Origin: Oceanicella sp. SM1341
GTDB taxonomy: Bacteria; Pseudomonadota; Alphaproteobacteria; Rhodobacterales; Rhodobacteraceae
DNA length: 64,000 nucleotides
Assembly: GCF_003448965.1 (NCBI RefSeq)
Contig: NZ_QRGC01000023.1
Span: forward strand, 32,648 to 96,647
Reading direction: 5' to 3'
Both the position numbers and the translations under genes were made by a program. This document shows, piece after piece, positions 53,134 through 61,295 of the stretch. The notes below the pieces were generated by a model that saw nothing but the letters and a program-made list of their open reading frames with translations, did no database searches and was not told the DNA's origin. Numbering within the stretch: position 1 is the first letter of the stretch; each line of letters begins with the position of its first letter.

Positions 53134-55113
53134 ATGACCCGCCTTGCCCTCTTCGCCTGCCTGCTGGCCCTGTTCCGCCTGCTGCCCGCCGCGGCCCAGG
53201 AGATGCCGCGGGCCGAAGGCGCGCCCGGCTACATCGGCTCGCAGGCCTGCGCCGGCTGCCACGCCGAGGCGGCCGAAGCCTGGGCCGGCTCGCACCACGC
53301 CCTCGCCTGGACCCTGCCGGACGCGGGCCACCTGCTTGGCGATTTCAACGACACGCGCTTCGAGCAGGGCGACATGTCCGTGCGCTTCCGCACCGCGCCG
53401 GACGGCCGCCCGCACGTGGAGGTGACCGAGCTCGACGGCACCACCACCGACTACCCGGTGCATTCCGTGGTCGGCATCGCGCCCCTGCAGCAATACCTGC
53501 TGGAAACCGCGCCGGGCCGGCTGCAATCCTTCGACGTGGTCTGGGACACCGAGCGGGGCGGCTGGTTCCACCTCTACCCCGACACCCCCCTGCCGCCCTC
53601 CGACGGGCTGCACTGGACCGGGCCCTACAAGAACTGGAACGGCCGCTGCGCCACCTGCCACGCCACCGGCTACAGCGCCAACTACGACCTCGCCACCCGC
53701 AGCTATGCCTCCGAATGGTCCGAGATCGGCGTGGGCTGCGAGGCCTGCCACGGCCCCGGCGCCGCGCATGCCGCCTGGGCGGAGCAGCCCTCCTCGCCCG
53801 TGCCGCCGAACCACGGCTTCTCCGCCCGGCTCGCCCCCGGAGAGGGGCAGATCGAGGCCTGCGCCGGCTGCCATTCCCGGCGCGAGGCCTTCCTCGACGG
53901 CAACCCCCTGCCCGGCACGCCCTACGCGGATGCCTACAGCCTGTCGCAGCTGCGCCCCGGCCTCTACCACGCCGATGGCCAGATCCTCGACGAGGTCTAT
54001 GTCTACGGCTCGTTCCTGCAGTCGAAGATGTATGCCTCCGGTGTCTCCTGCTCGGATTGCCACGCGCCGCATTCCGCCCGGCTGCGCGCCGAGGGCAACG
54101 CCCTGTGCACCACCTGCCACGCGCCGGAGGCCGACGCCCGCTTCCCCGCCGCCGGACAGGCGGTCTACGACAGCCCGGAGCACCATTTCCACGCGCCCGG
54201 CAGCCCCGGCGCCCAGTGCCGCGCCTGCCACATGGTCGAGCAGGTCTACATGGGCAACGACTGGCGGGCCGACCATTCCTTCCGCATCCCCCGCCCCGAC
54301 CTCGCCGCGACCACCGGCGCGCCGGACGCCTGCACCACCTGCCACGCCGGGCGCGACCCCGCCTGGGCGGCGGAGCGCATCGCCGCCTGGTACCCCGACA
54401 GCGCCCACCGCGGCCCGCATTACGGCGAGGTGCTGGCCCGCGGGCGCGAAGACCCCGCCGCCGCCGCTCCCGCCCTCACCCGCCTCGCGCGCGATGGCGA
54501 CATGCCGGGCATCATCCGGGCCACCGCCCTGTGGCTGCTCGAACAATCCGGCACGCCCGAAGATGCCGCCGGCCTCGCCGCCCTGCTGGAAGACCCCGAC
54601 CCGGTGGTGCGCGAGGCCGCGCTCGGCGCCCAGCGCCTCGCCGGGCCGCAGGCGCGCGCGCAGCGGGTGATCGGCCTGCTCGACGACCCCGCCCGCTCGG
54701 TGCGCATGGCCGCGGCGCGCCAGCTCCTCGACGCGCCCATCGCCCACCTGCCGCCGCGCTACGCCACCCGGCTGCGCAGCGCCATGGCCGAGTGGCAGCA
54801 GGCGCTCGGCCAGCGCATGGACTTCCCCGAGACCAGCCTGCAGCTCGGCGGCATGGCGCTGACCATGCGCAACATCCCCGCCGCCAACCGCGCCTTCCGC
54901 GAGGCGGTCACCCTCGATCCGCAGCGGGTGGAGGCCTGGGTGATGCTGTCGCGCATCGCCGCCGCCACCGAGGGCGCGGCGGCCGCTCTCGCCATCGTCG
55001 ACGAAGCGCTCGCCGCGGCTCCGGGCGACTTCAGCCTGCGCTCGATGCGCGCCGAGCTCACCGGCCAGGCCCCGAACCTGCTGCCCCCGCCCCCGCCCTC
55101 GCCTTCGCGCTGA
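53134..55113 (+). CDS. Eight-haem c-type cytochrome with HEAT and TPR repeats
   Basis: A 659-residue exported multihaem protein. The signal peptide is about residues 1-22. Eight CxxCH haem sites are present: CAGCH (39-43), CATCH, CEACH, CAGCH, CSDCH, CTTCH, CRACH and CTTCH. After residue about 440 come HEAT-type repeats (LEDPDPVVREAALGAQRLAG) and a TPR-like end (ANRAFREAVTLDPQRVEAWVML). This architecture resembles cytochrome c554-like and decahaem electron carriers, but the catalytic role, if any, is unknown. GGAAGGA precedes the ATG. It lies 29 bp after the Crp-like gene. Confidence 0.92.
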   Translation: MTRLALFACLLALFRLLPAAAQEMPRAEGAPGYIGSQACAGCHAEAAEAWAGSHHALAWTLPDAGHLLGDFNDTRFEQGDMSVRFRTAPDGRPHVEVTELDGTTTDYPVHSVVGIAPLQQYLLETAPGRLQSFDVVWDTERGGWFHLYPDTPLPPSDGLHWTGPYKNWNGRCATCHATGYSANYDLATRSYASEWSEIGVGCEACHGPGAAHAAWAEQPSSPVPPNHGFSARLAPGEGQIEACAGCHSRREAFLDGNPLPGTPYADAYSLSQLRPGLYHADGQILDEVYVYGSFLQSKMYASGVSCSDCHAPHSARLRAEGNALCTTCHAPEADARFPAAGQAVYDSPEHHFHAPGSPGAQCRACHMVEQVYMGNDWRADHSFRIPRPDLAATTGAPDACTTCHAGRDPAWAAERIAAWYPDSAHRGPHYGEVLARGREDPAAAAPALTRLARDGDMPGIIRATALWLLEQSGTPEDAAGLAALLEDPDPVVREAALGAQRLAGPQARAQRVIGLLDDPARSVRMAAARQLLDAPIAHLPPRYATRLRSAMAEWQQALGQRMDFPETSLQLGGMALTMRNIPAANRAFREAVTLDPQRVEAWVMLSRIAAATEGAAAALAIVDEALAAAPGDFSLRSMRAELTGQAPNLLPPPPPSPSR

Positions 55114-55318
55114 GCCCGGCCCCGGCGCCGGCACGCCCCCGCCCGCAAGGCCCCGCCCGCAAGGCTCCACTTCCGCCGGCGGCGGGAGGAACGGGGACCG
55201 GGGCAAAAGGCCGTCTCGACCCCGCGCCCGGCCTGCGCGAGGATGGAACGAGAGGGCGGCGCGGCCGCCCCGGGGCAGCAGCCAGGGACAGCTCGGTCCC
55301 GAGCCAGGCGAAGGTGAG

Positions 55319-57190
55319 ATGATGGACCGTTCCGGCTCCGGCCGTGTCGACCTGGCGATGCTCGCCATTGCCGTCTGCGGCCTGCTTGGCGGGCTCGCCT
55401 TCCGCCTGGCCGGACAGCCGGGGCCCGCCGACATCGCCTGGACCGCGGGGGTGCTCCCCAGCCTGGCGGTGCTGCTCGCGGACATCCTGCGCGGCCTCCT
55501 GCGGCGCGGGACCGGGCTCGACATCATCGCGGCGCTCTCGATGACGGCGGCGCTGGTCTTCGGCGAGACACTCGCCGCCGCCGTGGTGGCCGTGATGTAC
55601 GCCGGCGGCACCTTCCTCGAGAGTTTCGCCGAGGGGCGCGCGCGCCGCGAGATGCACGCGCTGCTCGCCCGCGTTCCACGCACCGCCACCCGCTGCCGCG
55701 GCGACCGGCTGGAGGACGTGCCGCTCGAGGCGATCGAGCCGGGCGACAGGCTGCTGATCCGCCGCGGCGACGTGCTGCCGGTGGATGGCACGGTGACCGG
55801 CGGCGCGGCGCTGCTCGACACATCGGCGCTCACCGGCGAGGCCCTGCCGGTGCGCGTCGACCCGGGAACCGAGGCGCTCAGCGGCGCGACGAACGCCGGT
55901 GAGGCCTTCTCGCTCTGCGCCCTGCGCCGCGCGCGGGAGAGCACCTACGCCGGCATCGTGCGGCTGGTGGAGGAGGCCCGGAGCTCGAAGGCGCCGATGT
56001 CGCGGCTGGCCGACCGCTGGTCGCTGTGGTTTCTCGCGCTGACCTGCACGCTCGCCGGCGCCGCCTGGTGGGCGACAGGCGACCCGCTGCGCGCGGTGGC
56101 GGTGCTGGTCGTCGCCACCCCCTGCCCGCTGATCCTGGCCGTTCCGGTGGCGCTGGTGGCCGGCCTGTCCTGCGCGGCGCGCTTCGGCGTGCTGGTGAAG
56201 GGCGCGGGGCCGCTGGAGCGGATGGGTCGCGTCCGAACCGTCATCCTCGACAAGACCGGCACGCTCACCGAGGGACGCCCGCAGATCGTCTCCGTCACCT
56301 GCGAGGCGGGCGTCGGACCCGCCGAGGTGTTGCGCCTCGCCGCCGCCCTCGACCAGGCGACAGGCCACCCGGTGGCGCGGGCCATCGTCGCGGCGGCCCG
56401 GGCGCGGGGCCTCGCCCTGCCGGCGCCGACGGGGGTGGAGGAGACGGCCGGCGAGGGGGTGCGCGGGCAGGTCGAGGGGCGGGCCGTCGTGGTGGGGGGC
56501 ACCGGCTTCGTGGCCTCGCAGATCGGCGTTCCGGAGGGCGCGCTCCCCGGCCGCGCCGCCGGCTCGGTGCTGGTCGCGGTGGCGGCGGATGGCCGGCGCA
56601 TCGGGCATCTGACGATGTCCGACCCGCTGCGGAGCGACGCGCGGCAGATGCTGCAGCGTCTGCGCCGCGGCGGGGTGCAGCGCATTCTGCTCGCCACCGG
56701 CGATCGCGCCGAGGTGGCCGGGCGCATCACCGCGGGGCTGGGGCTCGACGCCGTCCGCGCGGAGCTCACGCCGGGGCAGAAGGTCGGGCTGGTCCGCGCC
56801 GAGCGCGCCGCCGGCCCGGTGATGATGGTCGGCGACGGCGTGAACGACGCCCCGGCGCTGGCCGCGGCAGACGTCGGCGTGGCGATGGGCGCGCGCGGCG
56901 CCGCCGCCTCGGCCGAGGCGGCCGACATCGTGCTGCTGGTCGACCGGCTGGACCGGCTGGCAACCGGCATCGACATCGCCCGGCGGGCGCGCCGCATCGC
57001 GCTGCAATGCGTTGTCGCGGGCATCGGCCTCTCGGCGGCAGGCATGATGGCGGCGGCGCTCGGCCACCTCACCCCGGTGCAGGGCGCGCTTCTGCAGGAG
57101 GCCATCGACCTCGCGGTGATCCTGAACGCGCTCCGCGCGCTGCGCCCGGCAACCGGCCGCGCCCCGGCGGACACCCCGGCCGCCGCGTGA
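55319..57190 (+). CDS. Heavy-metal-type (P1B) P-type ATPase without metal-binding N-domain
   Basis: A 623-residue ion-pumping ATPase. It has the TGE phosphatase loop (172-174), the membrane motif VVATPCPLILA (Cys269 of the CPx group), the phosphorylation site DKTGT (D311), the His-Pro pair GHP (348-350) typical of P1B pumps, TGD and GDGVNDAP. There is no N-terminal metal-binding domain, and the usual first pair of helices is short. The TPCP form differs from the CPC/CPH of copper pumps, so the metal is unknown. The start is ATG 55319 or 55322, with AAGGTGAG just upstream. Confidence 0.92.
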   Translation: MMDRSGSGRVDLAMLAIAVCGLLGGLAFRLAGQPGPADIAWTAGVLPSLAVLLADILRGLLRRGTGLDIIAALSMTAALVFGETLAAAVVAVMYAGGTFLESFAEGRARREMHALLARVPRTATRCRGDRLEDVPLEAIEPGDRLLIRRGDVLPVDGTVTGGAALLDTSALTGEALPVRVDPGTEALSGATNAGEAFSLCALRRARESTYAGIVRLVEEARSSKAPMSRLADRWSLWFLALTCTLAGAAWWATGDPLRAVAVLVVATPCPLILAVPVALVAGLSCAARFGVLVKGAGPLERMGRVRTVILDKTGTLTEGRPQIVSVTCEAGVGPAEVLRLAAALDQATGHPVARAIVAAARARGLALPAPTGVEETAGEGVRGQVEGRAVVVGGTGFVASQIGVPEGALPGRAAGSVLVAVAADGRRIGHLTMSDPLRSDARQMLQRLRRGGVQRILLATGDRAEVAGRITAGLGLDAVRAELTPGQKVGLVRAERAAGPVMMVGDGVNDAPALAAADVGVAMGARGAAASAEAADIVLLVDRLDRLATGIDIARRARRIALQCVVAGIGLSAAGMMAAALGHLTPVQGALLQEAIDLAVILNALRALRPATGRAPADTPAAA

Positions 57191-57504
57191 GCCGCGCCGG
57201 CCTCTCGGAACCTCCCCTGCCTTGCCGGCGCGAACCGGCGTGGAAGAGGCGTCGCAGCGTGGCGAAGACAGGATCGGAGGCCGGCCCTTCTCCCCGTCCC
57301 CCCGGCGCGCCCGAAGCGGGAGCCGGACGCCGGGACCGTTCCCCGCGCACCCCCGATGCGGCCGTGGCCGATCCGCAGCGCGGCACGCGGCGGCCCATGC
57401 TCCACGTGTCAGCGACGCGCGATGGCGCCCCGAACGGGCCGCGCCTGCGCCGGGCCACGCCTGCGCCGGAGAGATGAGAAAGCTTGAGAAGCTGTGATCG
57501 GCGG

Positions 57505-57557
57505 AGTGAGCCACGCGCCTGCCGGCCTGGCTCACTTTCCCGATTTTCCCTTTTCCA
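57505..57557 (+). terminator. Terminator downstream of the P-type ATPase gene
   Basis: AGTGAGCCA / TGGCTCACT form a perfect 9-bp stem with a 14-nt loop, followed by a pyrimidine tail with T-tracts (TTT, TTTT, TTTT). It is more than 300 bp past the ATPase stop, so other transcripts may end here too. Confidence 0.6.
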
Positions 57558-57832
57558 TCAAGGGCCCACCAGGGGAGTGGTGGGCGGGGTGGGGCTGATA
57601 GTCCCGCCGATTTCCTCAATGATTTCAGCGAAATACTGCACCGCAAGGGCCTCCAGCCCGGCTAAATCAGAACAATGACTTACGCGGCGAGCGCACCACC
57701 CCAATCTGCCATCCTGCTCGCCGCTACCATCTCCTTCGCCATGCCCTTCACTCGACAAACCAGCGATGCGTCCGCCCGCGTCCCCGGGCCGGCGGTATCT
57801 TCGCGCGCGGCGTCCAAGCGGGCCCGCCTAAG

Positions 57833-57885
57833 GATCCGGCAAAAGCGGAGGTGCGGCGGAGCCGCCCCGCGACTGTGGCGTTGCC
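57833..57885 (+). promoter_or_regulatory. Structured leader with a cobalamin-riboswitch-like core (weak)
   Basis: CCGGCAA ... TTGCCGG enclose a segment holding GGCGG-AG-CCGCC and the string GCCCCGCGACTGT. The latter resembles the conserved 3' core of cobalamin riboswitches (G-C-C-C-C-G-C-x-A-C-T-G-T). The 5' half of that riboswitch is not evident and the downstream gene is a diguanylate cyclase, not a B12 gene. It may be a decayed riboswitch or another structured RNA leader. Confidence 0.2.
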
Positions 57886-57938
57886 GGCTCCACCGCTTTA
57901 GAACTCGTAGTCCACGACCATCGAGTCCGAGTGAGAGA

Positions 57939-59237
57939 ATGTTTGCACGTCTTCAGAATGCGTCGCTCAGAACCTGGATCGCAGCGGGAGTCCTGCTGGC
58001 CGTCGCTCCGCTCTACCTGTGCATGGCGACCGGCTACTTCATTTTCCGGGATACCGTCGCCGAGCCTTTCCGGCAGGTGATCCACGCTCAGCACCGCATA
58101 ATGCTGCCCCTGGAGAAGCTGCAGGGCGAACTCTGGCACCTATCGGTGGCTGTGAACGGCTATGCCGAGACAGGCGACATTGCCCTTCGGCGGAGCATGG
58201 AGGATATCGAGCGCCAGATTGCGGCGCATCTGGTGGAACTTGAACGAGCGGCGGAGGACTTCGGCCAGTTTTCACCCATCCTGCAGGGAGCGCGCCAGCA
58301 ATGGGAGGAAGTGATAGCCAGCTCCACCGCTATCTCTCCAGGCAATCCAGGCACCGCAGACGCCGCCCTGTTGCGCTTCGAGGAAGTGGTCGCCGGCGTC
58401 GCGCTGCGGCTGGAAGACGTGCTCACCGAGCTGCGTCGGGAGAACGAAGACAGCCACGCCGACGCTCTGGAGGCCATCCGCGCACTGGAGATAGGAGCCG
58501 GCATTGCCTCCGTGCTCACGGTGCTCCTCACCTTCGCCGGCGCCCGCATCATAAACCGGGCATTGAAGGCGAGCACGGATGAACTGGTGGCCGGCGCAAT
58601 GCGCATGGCCAGTGGCGAGCGCGGCGGACGCATCGATGTGCAGATTCCGCCCGAGCTGGCAGCGGTGGCCGGAGCGTTCAACACGCTTGCCGGGCGCGTG
58701 GCAGAGCAGGAGAGCGAGCTGCGCGCACTGGCAGGCACTGACGATCTGACCGGGCTTGGCAACCGCCGCGAGTTCAACCGCGCCCTCGCGAGCGAAGCCG
58801 ACCGGGCGCAGGCTACAGGCGGTTCCTTCGCCGTGCTGCTGGTGGACGTGGACCATTTCAAGCGGGTGAACGACGCGCACGGCCACCCGGCCGGAGACGA
58901 AGTCCTCCGCGAGATCAGCCGTCAGATCGCGGAGGCGGCCCGCGCCCAGGACCGTGTGTTCCGCTACGGTGGGGAAGAGTTCGCGCTCCTGCTCCGCGAC
59001 GTGCGCGAGACGGAGGCCCACGCGATCGCAGAGCGAATGCGCACGCGTATCGAGGCGCACCAGATCCTGTTGCCGGGCGGCGCCCGCGTTTCGGTAAGCA
59101 TCAGCGTGGGCATTGCAGTGAATGGCGGCGCAGCCGGCCAGCACGAGAAGCTGCTGCACATAGCCGACACCGCCCTCTACCAGGCGAAGAGCAGCGGGCG
59201 CAACCAAGTCGCAATGGGCAGCAGTGTCCAAGGTTAG
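57939..59237 (+). CDS. Membrane diguanylate cyclase (GGDEF)
   Basis: A 432-residue sensor that makes c-di-GMP. Two membrane helices (about 15-40 and 185-208) bracket a helical periplasmic sensor domain (about 40-185). A HAMP-like linker follows, then a GGDEF domain with TDDLTGLGNRREFNRALA, LLVDVDHFKRVNDAHGHPAG and the active RYGGEEF. The I-site RxxD (RAQD) is at the correct distance. Its G/C bias is milder than that of the core genes. The start was chosen as the first Met giving the N-terminal helix, with GAGTGAGAGA upstream. Confidence 0.93.
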   Translation: MFARLQNASLRTWIAAGVLLAVAPLYLCMATGYFIFRDTVAEPFRQVIHAQHRIMLPLEKLQGELWHLSVAVNGYAETGDIALRRSMEDIERQIAAHLVELERAAEDFGQFSPILQGARQQWEEVIASSTAISPGNPGTADAALLRFEEVVAGVALRLEDVLTELRRENEDSHADALEAIRALEIGAGIASVLTVLLTFAGARIINRALKASTDELVAGAMRMASGERGGRIDVQIPPELAAVAGAFNTLAGRVAEQESELRALAGTDDLTGLGNRREFNRALASEADRAQATGGSFAVLLVDVDHFKRVNDAHGHPAGDEVLREISRQIAEAARAQDRVFRYGGEEFALLLRDVRETEAHAIAERMRTRIEAHQILLPGGARVSVSISVGIAVNGGAAGQHEKLLHIADTALYQAKSSGRNQVAMGSSVQG

Positions 59238-59285
59238 CACTCACCGGCGGCCTGAGGGTACGCGAAGCGGGGCCTCCTTCCGGCC

Positions 59286-59450
59286 ATGACCTTCACCCGC
59301 CAGCGCACACCGCCGCAGCATGTCGGCGACACCGAGTTGTGGACCATCCGCCTGGCGGAGGTGAAGCGCATCTATCTGGAGGCGTTGAAGGCCGGGCCTG
59401 TCAGGCTGCCGCGCGATCCGCCGGAATGGGATCCTAGCAACATCTGGTGA
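59286..59450 (+). CDS. Small hypothetical protein or gene remnant
   Basis: An open frame of 54 codons from ATG 59286, closed upstream by a stop at 59253. The product is hydrophilic with a helical middle (ELWTIRLAEVKRIYLEALKAG) and a Pro/Trp-rich end (RDPPEWDPSNIW). No family was recognised and there is no good ribosome binding site. It may be a real small phage-region gene or a leftover C-terminal piece of a lost gene. Confidence 0.35.
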   Translation: MTFTRQRTPPQHVGDTELWTIRLAEVKRIYLEALKAGPVRLPRDPPEWDPSNIW

Positions 59451-59492
59451 TGGGATTGGGGCTTGGCACGGGCTGTATTGCGCTGTGCAATT

Positions 59493-59532
59493 TATTCCAC
59501 ACATCTGTTGACTTCTACATAAGTGTGGAATA
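59493..59532 (+). promoter_or_regulatory. hicAB operator: 10-bp inverted repeat over the promoter
   Basis: TATTCCACAC (59493-59502) and GTGTGGAATA (59523-59532) form perfect 10-bp arms 20 bp apart. They cover the -35 element, the spacer and the first bases of the -10 element of the hicAB promoter. HicB-type antitoxins repress their own operon, so this is most likely the HicB operator. Confidence 0.8.
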
Positions 59533-59536
59533 TATT
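59508..59536 (+). promoter_or_regulatory. Sigma-70-type promoter of hicAB
   Basis: TTGACT (59508-59513), a 17-bp spacer and TATATT (59531-59536). The predicted transcription start is about 7 nt past the -10 element, at the A of the hicA ATG (59543). No Shine-Dalgarno sequence precedes hicA, so the message is probably leaderless. Confidence 0.75.
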
Positions 59537-59542
59537 ATCTTC

Positions 59543-59731
59543 ATGAACAGCAAGGAACTTGAAAAACTGCTCAGACGACTCGGCGCAACCTTCGAGAACC
59601 ACAAAGGCGGCAGCGGACACAGGACGGTCAGACTTAACGGAAAGACCTCACAACTCCCACGCCACGGCTCCCGGAAGGAACTCGGCACCAACCTCGTCGA
59701 AAAGATCAAGAAAGACCTCGGCGTCAAATGA
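59543..59731 (+). CDS. hicA: HicA-type toxin (mRNA interferase)
   Basis: A 62-residue toxin of the HicA/YcfA family that cleaves mRNA through a double-stranded-RNA-binding-like fold. The N-terminus MNSKELEKLLRRLG is a classic HicA start. The catalytic His is in GGSGHRTVRLNG, and PRHGSRKELGTNLVEKIKKDLG follows. The His motif reads G-S-G-H rather than the common G-S-H, one residue longer. It is immediately followed by hicB, which has its own ribosome binding site. The gene is A/T-rich compared with the core genes, which suggests transfer. Confidence 0.93.
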   Translation: MNSKELEKLLRRLGATFENHKGGSGHRTVRLNGKTSQLPRHGSRKELGTNLVEKIKKDLGVK

Positions 59732-59760
59732 GGCCGGGTCATCCAGAAAAGGAGCCCGCC

Positions 59761-60183
59761 ATGTTGACTTACCCCGTTGAACTCACGCCAGATGATAACG
59801 ACACGTTTCTGGTGACCTGCCCTGACCTGCCAGAGGTCACCACCTTCGGGGAAGGCCAGGAAGAGGCAATCGCGCATGCCGCCGGCGCCGTCGCAGAGGC
59901 ATTGGCTGGTCGGCTGAAACGCTTCTCCGAGATCCCCATGCCGAGCGCAGGAGAGACCCAGGTCGCCGTTGACCTGCTTACTGAGATGAAGGTTCGGCTC
60001 ATGTGGGCAGCGCAGGGCGCCGGAATGTCCAGGGCAGATCTGATGCGCGCGCTTGGCTGGCAGCGCAATCAGGTCGACAGACTGTTCGATGCAAACCACC
60101 ACACGCGGCTGGACCAGTTCGAAGCAGCGTTCCACGCTCTGGGCGTCGAACTGCAGATCGGCGCCCTGCAGAGAGCCGCATGA
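59761..60183 (+). CDS. hicB: HicB-type antitoxin
   Basis: A 140-residue antitoxin. The N-terminal partial RNase H-like domain that binds HicA is MLTYPVELTPDDNDTFLV, CPDLPEVTTFGEGQEEAIAHA (quoted in parts). The C-terminal helix-turn-helix, GMSRADLMRALGWQRNQVDRLFD, binds the operator. AAAGGAG lies about 7 nt before the ATG, a far stronger site than hicA has, so antitoxin would be made in excess of toxin. Confidence 0.93.
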   Translation: MLTYPVELTPDDNDTFLVTCPDLPEVTTFGEGQEEAIAHAAGAVAEALAGRLKRFSEIPMPSAGETQVAVDLLTEMKVRLMWAAQGAGMSRADLMRALGWQRNQVDRLFDANHHTRLDQFEAAFHALGVELQIGALQRAA

Positions 60184-60191
60184 AATGCGAT

Positions 60192-60219
60192 AGTCCCGCC
60201 GGTAATCGTCGGCGGGGCT
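60192..60219. terminator. Hairpin between convergent hicB and the orphan gene
   Basis: AGTCCCGCCG and CGGCGGGGCT form a 10-bp stem (one G-T pair) with an 8-nt loop, 9 bp after the hicB stop. There are no strong T-runs on either side, so the terminator role is tentative. It could serve both converging genes. Confidence 0.45.
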
Positions 60220-60233
60220 GCTGTGGGCCCAGC

Positions 60234-61295
60234 CTATCTCTTTCCGCTGAAAATGTCTTTCAAATCTATGTTTACCTTAATTGATACTATTTGTATTAGC
60301 TTCGTAATCAGCCCCTCGCTTGGCCTAATCCTAACCGTGCTACGGATATTCCTCCCATTCTCTGTTAGCTCGGTCGAAAACTCCCCTTCGAGCACATACC
60401 CCTTCTCCCGCAGGCCAACCATCGTTTCATGCAAATCTGTCGCGTCCGGAACAATCGAATTTCCCGCTATGCGATGCCCTTGAGATTCCGCGACGCTAAA
60501 GGCAGAAGCTATTTCGGACTCCGTTGACATACCTCTGTCCACCAAGCCCAACGCCAAGCGATCCGCTGGAGGGAAAAAGTACTGATAGACGTCGAGCGAC
60601 TTAAGACGCTCTTCAATTTTTTCCAGTTCCTTGTTCTCATGAAACAACTCCCAGTCATTCTCTGAGAGCTCGTAGGTAGGTATCGGGCAGATGCCCTGAA
60701 CTCTATCTCCAGATAGATTATCGATCTGAGATACCTGGGTTAGAATATCCGTCGCCGGCTGGACCAGACCATCACCATCAGCTGGTCTCGAAACCTTACT
60801 CCAGTCGAATACGCTCATCTGCTCAATAATACTTGTTACTATACTCCGCAATGGGAGTGAGCTTTTCTTCATATTTCCTATAATTTCACTTGCTTCAGGC
60901 TCGAGAAGGCTCCACAGAGTTTTCCCAGCATCCCCTCCTTGAGACAAAATGGTCCCAGCCGCGAAAAGTTTCGCAACATCGAGGGTACCGTTTTCCGTGA
61001 AGAACATTACTCTCGCGGCATGCGCCAAATCTATCGCCAGAGGGCGCGCAACTAAAACTCTTACGCTTGGCATTGTTGACTGAACGTCTATTCGCATAAG
61101 TGCAGCGATACGTGGGCTTGCCTCAGAAGAAACCAATATTATACGATTATTTTTTTCATCCACACCGATTGCTTCAATCGGATGTACAAGCCCACTTGTG
61201 CCCCGAATCTCTCGTGCTTCACGGTACTCTGTTCGAAGGGCCCTGCAAAACGCTTCCCAAATCCGAGGGTTATCGAGGTTCTTTCCACTCATCAT
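60234..61295 (-). CDS. Orphan protein of unknown function, AT-rich, beside hicAB
   Basis: A 353-residue soluble protein; I do not recognise a family. The N-terminal half has EAIGVDEKNNRIILVSSEASPRIAALMRIDVQ, an alpha/beta pattern. The middle has DRVQGICPIPTYELSENDWELFHENKELEKIEERL, and the C-terminal part reads like a winged-helix-type module (DLHETMVGLREKGYVLEGEF; strings quoted in part). The codon use is much more A/T-rich than in neighbouring core genes, so the gene was probably acquired. It lies between a toxin-antitoxin pair and phage genes, a usual place for phage-borne defence or accessory cargo. The start is ATG 61295 or 61292. Confidence 0.8.
   Translation of the reverse strand: MMSGKNLDNPRIWEAFCRALRTEYREAREIRGTSGLVHPIEAIGVDEKNNRIILVSSEASPRIAALMRIDVQSTMPSVRVLVARPLAIDLAHAARVMFFTENGTLDVAKLFAAGTILSQGGDAGKTLWSLLEPEASEIIGNMKKSSLPLRSIVTSIIEQMSVFDWSKVSRPADGDGLVQPATDILTQVSQIDNLSGDRVQGICPIPTYELSENDWELFHENKELEKIEERLKSLDVYQYFFPPADRLALGLVDRGMSTESEIASAFSVAESQGHRIAGNSIVPDATDLHETMVGLREKGYVLEGEFSTELTENGRNIRSTVRIRPSEGLITKLIQIVSIKVNIDLKDIFSGKR

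Larger units (their letters stand above)
57191..57938. other. Gene-free 748-bp junction between core genes and the foreign region
   Basis: No convincing gene on either strand; small frames give no recognisable motif. The stretch holds a terminator (57505-57557), a hairpin GCCCACCA/TGGTGGGC near 57565-57586, and a structured leader before the second diguanylate cyclase gene (57833-57885). It marks the change from very GC-rich core genes to less GC-rich sequence. Confidence 0.55.

Noticed and set aside
57558..57758. 66-codon minus-strand frame in the junction region
   Set aside because: No ribosome binding site, no recognisable motif, and composition like random GC-rich sequence.
57885..57938. 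tRNA-like string near CCATCGAGTCCGAG
   Set aside because: No acceptor stem, no anticodon arm and no CCA-adjacent pairing could be drawn.
57597..60201. 13-bp direct repeat GATAGTCCCGCCG at 57597-57609 and 60189-60201, as possible attachment sites
   Set aside because: It flanks the cyclase-hicAB segment, but several 13-mers are expected to recur by chance in 64 kb, the right copy is part of a hairpin, and there is no integrase.
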